The notes: generated from the letters alone by a model not told the origin. A stretch of 64,000 bases of DNA from Lentzea albidocapillata subsp. violacea (GCF_900100275.1 NZ_FNET01000031.1:1-64000), one strand, 5' to 3'; counted from the first letter of the stretch, positions 1 to 9,379 are shown. Made by a program: numbers and translations.

Positions 1-110
1 CGATGACGGCCAGCGGCAAGTCTCATACCGATGGCACAAGTGTCATCCAGGTGCCAAGATCATTGAGAATGTGCCATCAGCGGTGAGACCCTACATGTCT
101 CACGGAGCGT
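1..110. repeat. Possible insertion-sequence end (repeated GTGCCA motifs)
   Basis: The first 110 bases repeat short motifs in both orientations: GTGCCA at about 51 and 70, its complement TGGCAC at about 33, and TCTCA near 21 and 97. Clusters of short terminal repeats like this occur at the ends of some actinobacterial insertion sequences, and no transposase gene is inside the window, so an element could lie just to the left. This is inference from motif repetition only. Confidence 0.2.
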
Positions 111-1513
111 CCTGTCGAGCTACCGATATACGGTCCGATCTAACTGCCTGTTAGAGCGGTAGCCCCTTGAGCTGGAGAAGTGCCTGCTCAACAGGTCTGA
201 TACCCCTACCGGTGCAACGCCCGACTCGGTCGCCGGCAGGCACATGAACAGTCGATTGGGTGGGTGGTCGCCTGCCGTCTCTCTTGACTCCGTGGTCGCC
301 TTGGCTGCGATGGTCACCATCTTCCTCGTACCCCACTTTCCGCCCCTGCCGAGCCTTGCTCGCACGCCTCTCTTCGCTCGTTCGGCTCGCTCACGCTCCG
401 GCCTCTCCCCATGATCAACTACGTCCGAAATGCCGTCGAGCTTCAATCTGGTTTCAATTGCGTGAGCGTATTGACAAGTGCGATTTCAATGTTCCTCAAC
501 CGCCCTCATTTTTGAGGTTTCACGGATGAATTGTGTTGACCGAGATTCGAGCCTATCGAATTCCGCGCAATTCCAGATATGGGCAATTCTGCCAACTGAA
601 ATCCGAAAGACTCTTGGATCGAACGAGCTGCCCGGTCGGTGGTCGTGTCGCTGGGCTCCGTCGTGCCGGTTGTTGACGTCCTATGCCGTTTTTCCGCAGG
701 GGCCCAAGGCGTAGCCCTCGTACGCGCATGTCGGTTGAGCTGCACAGATCCAAGATCAGGTCACGGCAATGTCACGACAAGGAGTGTCCCTCTTGCATAG
801 TGTCCTACTTGGGTGTCTAATAGACATGTCGACAGGACAGTTACCGGGGTGGCGACGAGGACCAGGGCACGGCGCCCTGCGAGTCGATCTCCACGGTGTC
901 TTTCCTGATGGCAACAACAATAAGCCCCGCATAGCGCGGGCAGCGGCTTGGGCCGCGCGGACAGCAGCGAATCCGTGCAGAGCAGCGTGAAGAACGACGC
1001 GTAGCCAAACGCGCATTTCTAATCTGGAATGCGTAGTAACTGCGCTTGCAGCTTCACTACGTAAAGCTCTTGCTATAGAGCGGAGTAGCGCGCATAAATG
1101 GCACGCCTGCCATAGGTGTGTCCCCAAGATAAGTCAATGGTGGTCTAGCACCGACAAACGTCGCAGTGCCTGGGCGTTCGGGGTTGTATTAGGCGGTTGC
1201 CGACATTGGGTTTTCTCTGGCTGGAGAGCATCGCTCTCGCCTGCCCATAGCACGCTAAACCCTTACGGGCATGGTTCCCTGCATTGCGCACTAGACATAA
1301 CGGCTTATTCCAACAGGGATCAAAAGGTTCAGGGAATGTGCTATCGCGACGCGCAACCCGCACCACGTGAGCAGTGCCGTATTGCCCGGATACAGGATGT
1401 GTCCCCTTTGCGGAGTCTCACGACGGTGAGGGTTGCGCGTTTCGGTACCAGCCCACAACTGGCCTGAATCATTGTCTGTCAACCACTTTTTGTACACGAA
1501 ACGGAGTACCGCC
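111..1513. other. Long stretch without a credible gene
   Basis: I see no reading frame here with convincing codon use, start site and length together; the open frames present overlap each other on both strands. The base composition is less GC-rich than in the coding regions to the right. Small imperfect inverted repeats occur (about 922-940 and 1013-1034). The last 200 bases lead into the first accessory operon and probably contain its promoter. Nothing more specific can be supported. Confidence 0.5.
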
Positions 1514-1909
1514 ATGACTATGACTCTGATCGATTGGTCCGCCCGGATTAGCGCCATGGCGGACGCTCTGTCCGTTCCGGACGGCGGGTTTTCTGTCGAC
1601 CCTAGCGACGGTTCCGACGTGTGTGCCGGCTACGCCGTAGCCGTACACCCGGAACACGAACACGTTTTCGACGGTCGCGTCACCAGTAATGACCTTCACG
1701 AATACATCGCGCGTGCAAAAGATGCTCTCACGTTGCCCGGTCGCGTTCTCGGGGGTTGGTGTGACCCTGACACCGGCCGTGTCTATCTAGACGTTTCGAT
1801 CGTCACTGTCGACTTGTCCGAAGCAATGATGCTCGCGCGAGCAACGGCACAGGTCGCGATTTTCGACTTTTCCGCGATGGTATCCGTTCCGGTCGCGGTT
1901 CCCGCGTGA
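1514..1909 (+). CDS. Hypothetical accessory protein, 131 aa
   Basis: A 131-residue acidic protein that I do not recognise. The ATG at 1514 follows ACGGAG and starts the region of good actinomycete codon use; an upstream in-frame start at 1433 would add residues with poor coding character. No membrane segment, signal peptide or metal-binding cluster is visible. It is followed after 14 bases by another small gene and leads the plus-strand accessory operon of the conjugative element. Such first genes of ICE accessory operons are often element-specific and poorly conserved, so no function is offered. Confidence 0.6.
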   Translation: MTMTLIDWSARISAMADALSVPDGGFSVDPSDGSDVCAGYAVAVHPEHEHVFDGRVTSNDLHEYIARAKDALTLPGRVLGGWCDPDTGRVYLDVSIVTVDLSEAMMLARATAQVAIFDFSAMVSVPVAVPA

Positions 1910-1923
1910 ATAGAAGGGGAATC

Positions 1924-2211
1924 ATGAGCGAAATCATCGTAATGATCAGCGACGGCCTAGCGCGACGTATCGCGTCCGATTGGCATGGCGGTATGTCATC
2001 TGCGCTGTATTCCCTGGCCTCATCTGGGGCGGTTGACCTTGACCGCGCCCGAGACGAGATCTCGTGCGAATTGCAGAGTCTAGACGCCGGAGAGATTCGG
2101 CGCGAATTACTCGCGCTCGACAAATACGTACGAACGGCAGGCGAACGTACCGCCGTAGCGGAGTGGTTCCGCTTGTGGGACGACTCGCCGGTGAGCGTGA
2201 ATCACACGTAA
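1924..2211 (+). CDS. Hypothetical small accessory protein, 95 aa
   Basis: A 95-residue protein preceded by a good ribosome-binding site (GAAGGGG, 6 bases before ATG at 1924). The upstream in-frame start at 1906 overlaps the previous stop and has no such site. The sequence is mainly helical in character with many Arg and Glu residues (for example RRELLALDKY) and no cysteine cluster beyond a single Cys. It sits between two other accessory genes with short spacers and is surely co-transcribed with them. No family is recognised. Confidence 0.6.
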   Translation: MSEIIVMISDGLARRIASDWHGGMSSALYSLASSGAVDLDRARDEISCELQSLDAGEIRRELLALDKYVRTAGERTAVAEWFRLWDDSPVSVNHT

Positions 2212-2224
2212 GGACCTGATAGCA

Positions 2225-3040
2225 ATGCTCATCCCCAGTGATCACCCATGGTTCCAGGCTCACCCTGTGAGCCACGAAAACATCGTGTGGCACTGGGAAC
2301 AGGCCACGCCCGAAGAAATGGCCCAAGGCATGCGTTGGTATATCGACGCACACCACGTGGCAATCGTCATCGCCAACGGTAACGCCCATCTCGGCGCCGG
2401 AATGCTCGCGATCTACTCGCCACAACAGGGATGGATCGGAAACATTCTCAATGCCGCTCGCGTGCTCCGCGACGGGCAGGGGATCGGCGGACCGGGATCC
2501 GGCGTATTCGCGTCCACGTCGCAAAAACACGCGGCCACTCGGTTGCTGTCCGGCGAACGATACGAAGACATTCTCGCCGGTCCGAAGATCCGCGATTTCG
2601 CGCACCTGATTGAACACGGCGGAGACAAAGACCCCGGAGACCCGCGCGTTGTCATCGATCGGCACGCGCTGTCGGTCGCGCACGGTTGCGCACTCAGTTC
2701 GGACGAGTACGGCTCGGCACCCCTGAAAGGGTTCAAGCGCCAAGACGGTTCGATCAGTCGCCGGCACTACGACTATGTGGTGAGTCAGTACCACCGTGCT
2801 GCGGAAATGATCTCCGCGATCTCTGGTGACCGGGTTTTGGCACATCAGGTACAGGCGGTGACGTGGCTTGTCCGCCAACGACTGAACCAGCAAGCCGAAC
2901 AGCAGCGCGGCCCCAACCGCCTTGACAAGGGCCGCAACCGGGCGCGCGCAAATTCGGAACAAGCCTGGCAAGCCTTCCGAACCAACCACTTTCCCGAGCT
3001 GGCGACATGCCCCGGCACCGGCTACCAGGCGGCTGCCTAA
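2225..3040 (+). CDS. Hypothetical protein of actinobacterial mobile elements, 271 aa
   Basis: A 271-residue soluble protein. The first 190 residues are rich in His and aromatic residues (HPWFQAHP, HHVAIV, HWEQ). A central glycine-rich segment, DGQGIGGPGSGVFAS, is followed by a block with paired HAL/HG motifs that could form a nucleic-acid or nuclease-like site. The C-terminal 60 residues are basic and rich in Gln and Asn. I recall similar unnamed proteins in actinobacterial phages and plasmids, but cannot assign an activity. Its stop TAA overlaps the ATG of the next gene, indicating translational coupling. Confidence 0.65.
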   Translation: MLIPSDHPWFQAHPVSHENIVWHWEQATPEEMAQGMRWYIDAHHVAIVIANGNAHLGAGMLAIYSPQQGWIGNILNAARVLRDGQGIGGPGSGVFASTSQKHAATRLLSGERYEDILAGPKIRDFAHLIEHGGDKDPGDPRVVIDRHALSVAHGCALSSDEYGSAPLKGFKRQDGSISRRHYDYVVSQYHRAAEMISAISGDRVLAHQVQAVTWLVRQRLNQQAEQQRGPNRLDKGRNRARANSEQAWQAFRTNHFPELATCPGTGYQAAA

Positions 3041-3312
3041 TGGCTGGTCTCGCTGCGAAAGGCGCATTCATGGAAACCGTTGTGAAACACACGTGCGGCG
3101 GACCTGTCTTCGGGCGAAAGACGCCCGGATGCCCCCGCTGTGATCAGCTTCTCGCCGGTGCCCAGCCTGTCGAATGGGCAGGAACGCGCGGCAGGAAAGA
3201 CCGCGCGCGAGACGAACAGCAAGACCGACTCGCGCGCCGCACGCATTTCGCACCTGGCGGACCACATGCTACCGGTAAATGTGGGTCAGTCTGCACCTTC
3301 GGAGACTGGTGA
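3040..3312 (+). CDS. Small zinc-binding-motif protein, 90 aa
   Basis: A 90-residue protein whose ATG overlaps the preceding stop (TAATG). Near residues 15-33 it has an H-x-C ... C-x-x-C arrangement (KHTCGG then GCPRCDQL), which suggests a small zinc ribbon. The middle is strongly basic (TRGRKDRARDEQQDRLARR) and could contact nucleic acid. An alternative start at Met11 (3070) would keep the motif. Short zinc-ribbon proteins of this type are common in actinobacterial mobile elements; their role is unknown. Confidence 0.55.
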   Translation: MAGLAAKGAFMETVVKHTCGGPVFGRKTPGCPRCDQLLAGAQPVEWAGTRGRKDRARDEQQDRLARRTHFAPGGPHATGKCGSVCTFGDW

Positions 3313-3386
3313 CCAGTCGCAACCGGCTCATTGGTGTCGCGCGATCAGCGACCTACCCACAGGCTCGCGAAATGAGGACCTGAGAA

Positions 3387-3529
3387 GTGAGCAAAACGCA
3401 AACCAGTCGTGGCCGAATGACCGTAATTCGACCGGGAGACCTCGTCCTCATTGACTCGACGCCATACGCCCGAACACCGACGTCGGCTACTTCCTTCACG
3501 AGCTCGACCGTGTGCTCGCCGAACAGTGA
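3387..3529 (+). pseudogene. Small gene with an apparent frameshift
   Basis: From GTG at 3387 the frame reads MSKTQTSRGRMTVIRPGDLVLIDST in normal style, then turns into low-quality Ser/Thr sequence. In another frame, starting near 3455, the DNA encodes AIRPNTDVGYFLHELDRVLA and stops at 3527-3529. Adding one base near 3460 joins both into a plausible protein of about 47 residues. It may be a broken gene or a base-calling error. No family recognised. Confidence 0.35.
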
Positions 3530-3586
3530 CTGACCTCGTCAACACCTCCGGAATTCATCACCCGCCCGACGAAAGCGAGTACAGCC

Positions 3587-4459
3587 ATGACCGACGACCA
3601 CTCGACCACCGTCGACACGCTGCGCGCGGAGCTCGAACGGGAACGCGCACGCGCCGATTCCTTCGAAGCGATCAACCGGGTGCAGGCTGCCAGCCTCGCC
3701 GAGTTGGCCAAGCGCGCGGCGAACCTCCGGTGCCAGATTGCCGACCTGGCCGACGACGCCCTGAGCTCGAAACCCATGTCGGTACAGGGTTTGCGCAATG
3801 TCACCGGCCGGATGAACGGCTTGGCGGAGGCCATGAGCAGTTCGGCACACGGCTACGCGAGCGCACGCACGACGGACATGCTGTACCCGACCGTTGACGA
3901 TGATCTCCGCGCGCACAAGTGGACGCCGCGCCCCGACCGGGGCCTGGACGGCACGTTGCCGCCGATTCCGATCACCGAGACGGGCGACCGTCGGGGCTAC
4001 GCCCGCGGCTGGCACCGGGGCCCGCAGTGGATCACGTTGTGGTTCACCGGACCGACCGCCTTGGCGTACGGGGACAGCAGCGACCACGGCCGGCTCACCA
4101 GCGTCGACGCCATGCGCGCCGTCATCACCTCCTCTCGATCGTTGTCCGCTTCGGCGCTGGCCGAGTGGGTCTCTGCCCGGCAGGAAGCGCACACCGTGTC
4201 GTTCGACGCCCCGTATGGCCGTGTGTTCGCACACCTCCAGGCCGGTCCGTGGTCCGCGATCTACGTTGACCGATGCGACGAATTCGGCATCCGCACGCCC
4301 ACCGGCACCGGCAACACGTCCGTCTGGATCTGCCCGAGCGACGCCGATTTCCGGCTCTACGTCTGGGGAATCGGCAACGAACCGGCCCACGTCCGCTACT
4401 GGGCCGGCCCTGTGGTCGACATGGCCCACCTCGTCCAGATCACCGGTCAGTACCGCTGA
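3587..4459 (+). CDS. Hypothetical protein with N-terminal coiled coil, 290 aa
   Basis: A 290-residue protein starting at ATG 3587. Residues 8-55 form a clear coiled coil (LRAELERERARADSFEAINR), followed by a region of about 200 residues rich in Trp, Tyr and Gly with alternating hydrophobics, probably a beta-rich globular domain (GWHRGPQWITLWFTGP, then LYVWGIGNEPAHVRYWAGP). No signal peptide or membrane span is seen. A strong intrinsic terminator follows 37 bases after the stop, so this is probably the last gene of the first accessory transcript. Function unknown. Confidence 0.6.
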   Translation: MTDDHSTTVDTLRAELERERARADSFEAINRVQAASLAELAKRAANLRCQIADLADDALSSKPMSVQGLRNVTGRMNGLAEAMSSSAHGYASARTTDMLYPTVDDDLRAHKWTPRPDRGLDGTLPPIPITETGDRRGYARGWHRGPQWITLWFTGPTALAYGDSSDHGRLTSVDAMRAVITSSRSLSASALAEWVSARQEAHTVSFDAPYGRVFAHLQAGPWSAIYVDRCDEFGIRTPTGTGNTSVWICPSDADFRLYVWGIGNEPAHVRYWAGPVVDMAHLVQITGQYR

Positions 4460-4496
4460 CAGGTGATCACCGGATCCGCCCCCCACGAGGTCCAAC

Positions 4497-4531
4497 GGCG
4501 GGTGTCGGCTGCGCGCTAGCCGACACCCGCC
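4497..4531 (+). terminator. Strong stem-loop terminator
   Basis: A perfect inverted repeat with 14-bp arms (4497-4510 and 4518-4531, GGCGGGTGTCGGCT and its complement) around a 7-base loop. It lies between the gene ending at 4459 and the one starting at 4577. GC-rich stem-loops without a long U-tract are usual terminators in actinomycetes. Confidence 0.7.
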
Positions 4532-4576
4532 GAATCCACCGACGCGTTCATCACGTCCCGAAGGAGACGTCGTCCC

Positions 4577-5005
4577 ATGACCGACACCACGCACACCCAC
4601 ACCACCACTGTCGTGACATTGCCGGTCAACGGACGAGACTCCCGCGACGGCGTGGCGACCCTGACTCAGATCGTGGACGCGACCGGTGGCAACACCGTCC
4701 ACATCGTCACGATCGACGAACGCGCCGCAGAGTGTTATGGCATTCAGCAGCCGGTCAGCGTCGTCGGTGGCCTCGTCCGGACGCGCGGCAGATGGTCACC
4801 CACCGCCTACCGCGACCGTGCGCACCTCCTCGACGGAGGTGGACTCGTCTACTTCCTGCCGAACGCCTCGAGCCGAGTCCGCGCGGTTCGCGCGTTGCTG
4901 CGCTGGTGGTTCGTGGTCACCCATCGCGCCCGCGATGGCGCCGATCCGCGCCATCTCGACCCGTGCCAGGAGTCGCCTGCGTCTCGCCGATGGCTGCTGG
5001 CCTAA
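4577..5005 (+). CDS. Hypothetical accessory protein, 142 aa
   Basis: A 142-residue protein with a clear ribosome-binding site (AAGGAGA, 10 bases before ATG 4577). The first 90 residues look like a small alpha/beta domain (TVVTLPVNGRDSRDGVATL, then HIVTIDERAAECYG). The last 50 are basic and include SSRVRAVRALLRWW, possibly an amphipathic or membrane-touching helix. It lies directly behind a terminator, so it probably has its own promoter in 4532-4560. No family recognised. Confidence 0.55.
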   Translation: MTDTTHTHTTTVVTLPVNGRDSRDGVATLTQIVDATGGNTVHIVTIDERAAECYGIQQPVSVVGGLVRTRGRWSPTAYRDRAHLLDGGGLVYFLPNASSRVRAVRALLRWWFVVTHRARDGADPRHLDPCQESPASRRWLLA

Positions 5006-5074
5006 CCACATCACCCGGTCCCATCTCGCCCACCGCGACGGTCGACGTCCCTTGATTCGGTCCGCCAACTCGAG

Positions 5075-5313
5075 GTGGCTGGCTTACTGGCCGCGATCGC
5101 CGACGACTACCCACCGACCGCCTTGATCGCGCTGCTGGCCGAGAGCCTCACCAAGGTGCTCGACCTGTGGACCGACGCCAGCCGCGACGGCTGGCCACGA
5201 TCGACATCCGCGACCTCGACCGTGCCATCACCAGTGAACTTGCCCCCGCCATCAGCGCATGGCGCCGGCAACGCCTTCCCATGCCCACGCCTGGCCGACG
5301 CAGCCTGGCCTGA
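5075..5313 (+). pseudogene. Small gene broken by a frameshift near 5190
   Basis: From GTG 5075 the DNA encodes a normal-looking helical segment (AAIADDYPPTALIALLAES, then KVLDLWTDASRDG). At about 5190 that frame becomes a poor Ser/Pro-rich sequence, while the neighbouring frame reads LATIDIRDLDRAITSEL and continues to a stop at 5311-5313. Inserting one base at about 5190 gives one protein of about 79 residues. This is either a decayed gene or a sequencing error. No family recognised. Confidence 0.4.
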
Positions 5314-5334
5314 ACCCGTTCCGAGGTAAACACC

Positions 5335-6150
5335 ATGCCCATCAACGACCCCACGACCGCAACCCCGTCCGAGATCGACGAAGAGCTCAACAGGCTCGAC
5401 ATCGAGCACGCCAAGGCCAACGACACCCTCAGCAGGCTCACTACCCGCGCACAGCGCCTGGTGAACGACGGCATGGCCGAGTACGCAACCGAGTTGCGGC
5501 CTCGGATCGAACAGGCCCGCCAGACCATCGCCGAGTGCGAGGCAGCGGAGCGACCTCTTGAAGCAGAGTTCGAACGCCGGGGCGGCTGGACTCGAGCCTG
5601 GCTGGTCCTCAACACCGGTGGCCACGTGCACCGCACCACTGCCTGCCGCACCTGCTTCCCGTCCACGCGGTTCGCTTGGCTCACTCAGTTCTCCGGCCAC
5701 GATGAAACCGAGATCGTCGAGCAGGCCGGCAAGGCCGCGTGCACTGAGTGCTACCCCAGTGCACCGGTCGATGTCCGCAACCGGCCCAGCCGGATCAAGA
5801 CGCCCGAGCAACTCGCGCGGGAAGCGGAGAAAGCCGCACGCGCTAAGGCCAAAGCCGCAAAAGCGATCACCACCCCGGACGGAACACCTCTGCATACCAA
5901 GCAATACGGGCAGATCGAGACCGAGTTCACCGCGCGGCGCTCCTACACCGATGCGCTGTGCTACGCCCGGTTCCTTACGAAGCGCAACGTGGCATTTCAC
6001 CGCAACACCATCGCCGAGTACCACGAGGACGCGCAGCTCATCCTTGCCGCGCTCGCAGCCAAACACAGCCGGACCGTGGACGACCTGCGCGCCGAGCTGG
6101 CGCCCAAGGTCGAAGCCAAGTGGAACCGCGAACACAGCAACTGGGGCTAA
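5335..6150 (+). CDS. Coiled-coil protein with Cys/His zinc-like site, 271 aa
   Basis: A 271-residue protein typical of actinobacterial plasmids and phages, with unknown role. Residues 10-80 are a long coiled coil. Residues 95-145 hold a probable zinc site: H-x-x-T-x-C-x-x-C (HRTTACRTC), then about 33 residues later C-x-x-C (ACTECYP). A second coiled coil rich in Ala and Lys follows (AREAEKAARAKAKAAK), and the C-terminal 80 residues are helical and charged. The start ATG 5335 follows GAGGT. The architecture suggests a nucleic-acid-associated structural protein, but that is only inference. Confidence 0.65.
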   Translation: MPINDPTTATPSEIDEELNRLDIEHAKANDTLSRLTTRAQRLVNDGMAEYATELRPRIEQARQTIAECEAAERPLEAEFERRGGWTRAWLVLNTGGHVHRTTACRTCFPSTRFAWLTQFSGHDETEIVEQAGKAACTECYPSAPVDVRNRPSRIKTPEQLAREAEKAARAKAKAAKAITTPDGTPLHTKQYGQIETEFTARRSYTDALCYARFLTKRNVAFHRNTIAEYHEDAQLILAALAAKHSRTVDDLRAELAPKVEAKWNREHSNWG

Positions 6151-6194
6151 TCGCTCCCGTCAGGCAACCCGCTCTCACGAAAGGGCTTCAACCG

Positions 6195-6730
6195 ATGATT
6201 TTGGTCGAAACGCTGGAAGACCTGGTTTGCAACTACCTCGAAGATTCCGCCCGGCCCGGTTCGGCCGTCGGCAAGGTCAACGCGCAAGACCTGGTCAGCC
6301 ACATCGTGCAGCACCTTGCCGAACGCGGGGTCGAAGTGGGTTTTCAGGATGGCTCGCGCCTTACGTTGCCAGGCAACACGCCCCGACAACCGGAACCCGA
6401 ACGGCACCGCCTTCCCTTGGTACTCCAGAAAAACGACGACGGACACGTCCGCATCTATTGCGACGGCCGCGACTGCGTCTGGTCCTGGCCGCTTTACCAG
6501 CACGCGAGCACGCAGACCAACGGCGACACGATCACCAACGCCGTCGAACACGCCATCGGGCGACACCGTCACTCCTGGCCGCTCCGTCAACCCGCGACGC
6601 TCAACGCGCTGACCGAAGTCAGTTGGCTCGTCGGCATCGCGGTGAGGAAGAACGTGGAGATCGTCGGAGGGCCATCGCCGTTGCGCAGCAAGCACTTATC
6701 GAAAGCCGTGGTCGCAGCAACGCGGCCTGA
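6195..6730 (+). pseudogene. Hypothetical protein with a frameshift near 6668
   Basis: ATG 6195 opens a well-coded frame (MILVETLEDLVCNYLEDSAR) with a likely beta-strand region YCDGRDCVWSW. Codon quality collapses at about 6668, where another frame continues as AIAVAQQALIESRGRSNAA and stops at 6730, just before the next gene's ribosome-binding site. One missing base would restore a protein of about 178 residues. Function unknown; the two Cys in CDGRDC might bind a metal. Confidence 0.45.
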
Positions 6731-6771
6731 ACGACTTACCGAAATTCCGCTTCTCTTGAAGGGATACCGCC

Positions 6772-7572
6772 ATGACTCGGTTCGACCTGCACCCTGCGCA
6801 CATCGACGGACTCGTCAACGCCGGACTGCAATTCGGCTTGATCGGCGTTTTCGACGATCCCACCCCGGTCGGCGAGATGCTGCTTCAGCAGCATCGACCC
6901 CATCGCGACGTGGAGGAGAAGGACGGTCGGCCGCCGGACTACGTCGCGACGGTGACAGACCGCGCGCTGCATCCAGTCGCAGTACTGCGCCTACTGGACT
7001 GCTACGAGTACCAGACCAGCGGCACGATCGGCTGGCATGCCAGCGAGGCGCACGCATGGACAAGCCGTATGCGCGAAAAGGTACTCACCCGGCTGCCCGC
7101 CGACGCCAAAGCCAGTGTGCGCCATGGCGCCGACTACGTTCCGGCCTACCGGCTTCTCGCTGCCTACACTGAAACACCCTGGGGTATCACGGAACTCGAC
7201 CAGATTCCCGAACTCGGGGACGGCGTCATCGACGTGCCGATCGTCCGGAAAGGACTGCGCGCACAGATCCTGACCGGCCCGTTCCACAGCCCGAATAAGG
7301 GACTGTCCTCCCGCGTCCGCCACGTGACGATCATTGGCGTCGGGAAGGAGCGGACGCTACCCGCGTTCGCCCAGATCTTCGAACCCTCCGACAACGCGCC
7401 GGGCGTCTACCTACTGTTCGAGCACGGCCGCTACGTCGCACGCCCCGCCGACGCCCCGCCCGGCAAGTGGTTCATGGCCTCCGGCGCTCACCTCCACACC
7501 AGCGATTCCCGTTGGCACGAGCTGATCGGTCACAGCCTGCCCATCCCGCTGCACGACCGCACCGAGCCCTAG
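6772..7572 (+). CDS. Hypothetical protein, 266 aa
   Basis: A 266-residue soluble protein beginning at ATG 6772 after GAAGGGA. It is well coded throughout. Visible features are an N-terminal helical segment, repeated aromatic blocks (LLDCYEYQTSGTIGWH) and a C-terminal part rich in His (SGAHLHTSDSRWHELIGH). I do not recognise a family. It lies 67 bases upstream of the DprA-like gene and is probably co-transcribed with it. Confidence 0.6.
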   Translation: MTRFDLHPAHIDGLVNAGLQFGLIGVFDDPTPVGEMLLQQHRPHRDVEEKDGRPPDYVATVTDRALHPVAVLRLLDCYEYQTSGTIGWHASEAHAWTSRMREKVLTRLPADAKASVRHGADYVPAYRLLAAYTETPWGITELDQIPELGDGVIDVPIVRKGLRAQILTGPFHSPNKGLSSRVRHVTIIGVGKERTLPAFAQIFEPSDNAPGVYLLFEHGRYVARPADAPPGKWFMASGAHLHTSDSRWHELIGHSLPIPLHDRTEP

Positions 7573-7639
7573 CCGGACCAGCGCCGCAGGCGCGGAACCA
7601 CTTCCGAACCGCCAAACCGATCCATCCAGGAGTTTGACC

Positions 7640-8518
7640 ATGCCTTCACGCGATGAACTGCACGCCAGGCTGTTCCTGCTGCGCGCAGCCGAACCACCAG
7701 CACCTGCCATCCACCAGTACGTCGCCGTCCACGGACCAGTCGAAGCCGTCGCACAGATCCGGCACGGCACCGCTCCCGCCGCCGTCGTCAGCGAGATCAT
7801 CCGGCCCGAAGCCCCGATCGCCGACGACCTGCGCGTCCTCGACGACGGCACGGCGCGCTTGCTCACGCCCGAAGACGACGAGTGGCCGTTCGGCCGACTA
7901 ACCAGCCTGGCCCGTCACGGAGCTCCGCTCGCGCTGTGGGTGCGCGGCAGCGGTTCGTTGGCAGAGCTCACCAGTCCCGCGGTCACGGTCACGGGCGCCC
8001 GTGCGTCCTCGGCGTACGGAAACACCGTGGCCGGAGACATCAGCTACGAACTCGCTCGCGCCAAAGTGACAGTCGTCAGCGGCGGCGGCCTCGGGGTGGA
8101 CGAGGCGGCACACCGTGGCGTGCTGGCGGCCGAGGGCAGGACGATCGTCGTGCTCGCGAACGGTGTCGACCGGACTTATCCGCACCAGCACGCCCGGCTC
8201 TACCAAACGGTGATCGACCAGGGCGGATTGCTCGTCAGCGAGTACTCCATCGGCACACCGCCGACTCGCACCCGGTTCCACGCGCGATGCCGGTTGCTGG
8301 CTGCGCTCAGCGCGGCGACCGTGATCGTCGAAGCCGGGCAGCGCAGCGGCGCACTTGCCGTTGCCCGCGCCGCTGGAGAGCTCGGCCGTCGGATCTACGG
8401 CGTGCCCGGTCCGATCCACTCCGTCACCTCGAGGGGCGTCCACGAGCTGCTGCGCGCCGGCGCCGCCACGGTAGCCACTTCCGTCGAGCACATCGCCTAT
8501 CGGGAGGGACTGCGATGA
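7640..8518 (+). CDS. dprA: DprA-family (DNA-processing Smf-like) protein
   Basis: A 292-residue member of the DprA/Smf family, Rossmann-like proteins that bind single-stranded DNA and, in transformable bacteria, load RecA. Family signatures are present: VTGARASSAYG, then VVSGGGLGVDEAAHRG, VVLANGVDRTYPHQHARLY, LVSEYSIGTPPTR and a late ARAAGELGRRIYGVPG. The C-terminal winged-helix of long DprA forms seems absent. ATG 7640 has AGGAG 7 bases upstream; the TTG at 7634 is less likely. On a conjugative element its probable job is handling incoming single-stranded DNA after transfer, an inference from context. It is separate from any chromosomal dprA. Confidence 0.85.
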   Translation: MPSRDELHARLFLLRAAEPPAPAIHQYVAVHGPVEAVAQIRHGTAPAAVVSEIIRPEAPIADDLRVLDDGTARLLTPEDDEWPFGRLTSLARHGAPLALWVRGSGSLAELTSPAVTVTGARASSAYGNTVAGDISYELARAKVTVVSGGGLGVDEAAHRGVLAAEGRTIVVLANGVDRTYPHQHARLYQTVIDQGGLLVSEYSIGTPPTRTRFHARCRLLAALSAATVIVEAGQRSGALAVARAAGELGRRIYGVPGPIHSVTSRGVHELLRAGAATVATSVEHIAYREGLR

Positions 8519-9316
8519 ACGGCCCAGACCGCTACCAGGCTGGCCTGGCCGGTCTGCAGCTCCCGGACGAATGGCAGGTCGACGTAGCGATCCGTCCGCG
8601 GCGTCGCAGCGTCGGTATCGAGGTCAAGCCTGGCGGCGCCGTCACCGTCCTGATTTCCGCCCATGGCAGACCCGGACCAGGTCGTTCGCTTCGTCCGCAG
8701 CCGGCGCCGCTGGATCACCGACAAGGTCGATACAGCCGCACGACTGGCACCCGACTACCCGGTCAAAGCACTGGTCGACGGCGCCGAGTTCGACCTGCTC
8801 GGCCGGCGCTACCGGCTCCAGCTCGTCGCCGCCCCGCCCGCGGACACCGGGCAGCTGCCCGCAGCAACGGCGGACCGGATCCTCTACGTGCGTGCAGAGC
8901 CACCGGGCCAAGTCCGCAGGGCGATCATCGACTGGTACCGGGAGGTCGGACTCGCCTGGGTGAAGCGCGAAGGACGCCCCTACGAGCTGGACGGCCGGAT
9001 CGAGGGCCTGCGCTACGAGGTACGAGATCTCGGCAGGCGTCACTGGGGGCTCTACCGTCGCATGCCCCAGCACATCACCGCTCTGCACTGGGCGGTCTTC
9101 GGCCTGCCCGTGCACCTGGTCGAGTACGTGCTCGTGCACGAGCAGGCCCACGCGACGAGGCCAGGCGGTCGTTCTCACGGATCCGCGTGGCAACGGCGCA
9201 TGAACCTGTGGATGCCCGAGTGGCGGCAGCGCCAGACCGAACTCGCCGAAGTAGGCCGTCACTGCTGGCTCGGGGACCACCAGGAGCACGCCGGTCGTCA
9301 GCCAGCCGCTCAGTGA
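8515..9316 (+). pseudogene. YgjP-type M48 metallopeptidase, split by a frameshift near 8660
   Basis: ATG 8515 overlaps the dprA stop and encodes the usual N-terminus of YgjP/DUF45 proteins (RRRSVGIEVKPGGAVTVLIS). That frame then fails. The rest of the domain runs from 8663 in another frame: DPDQVVRFVRSRRRWI, then LVEYVLVHEQAHA, where H-E-x-x-H is the zinc site, and RRMNLWMPEW. Removing one C from the CCC at about 8660 joins the halves into a normal-length protein of about 266 residues. A shorter product starting at ATG 8663 would lack the first strand pair. These proteins are zinc peptidase-like and of uncertain substrate. Confidence 0.7.
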
Positions 9317-9337
9317 GAATCAAGCCAGTCGCAGCAC

Positions 9338-9379
9338 TGGCGAGGGCGACGTCAGCCTGATCCGACGTCGCCCTCGCCA
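9338..9379 (+). terminator. Strong stem-loop terminator
   Basis: A perfect inverted repeat with 16-bp arms (9338-9353 TGGCGAGGGCGACGTC and its complement at 9364-9379) and a 10-base loop, beginning 22 bases after the YgjP-like gene. It closes the plus-strand accessory operon. Confidence 0.75.

Noticed and set aside
260-529. 89-residue plus-strand ORF near the left edge
   Set aside because: Low-complexity Ser/Pro/Arg composition, no ribosome-binding site and overlapping frames on the other strand.
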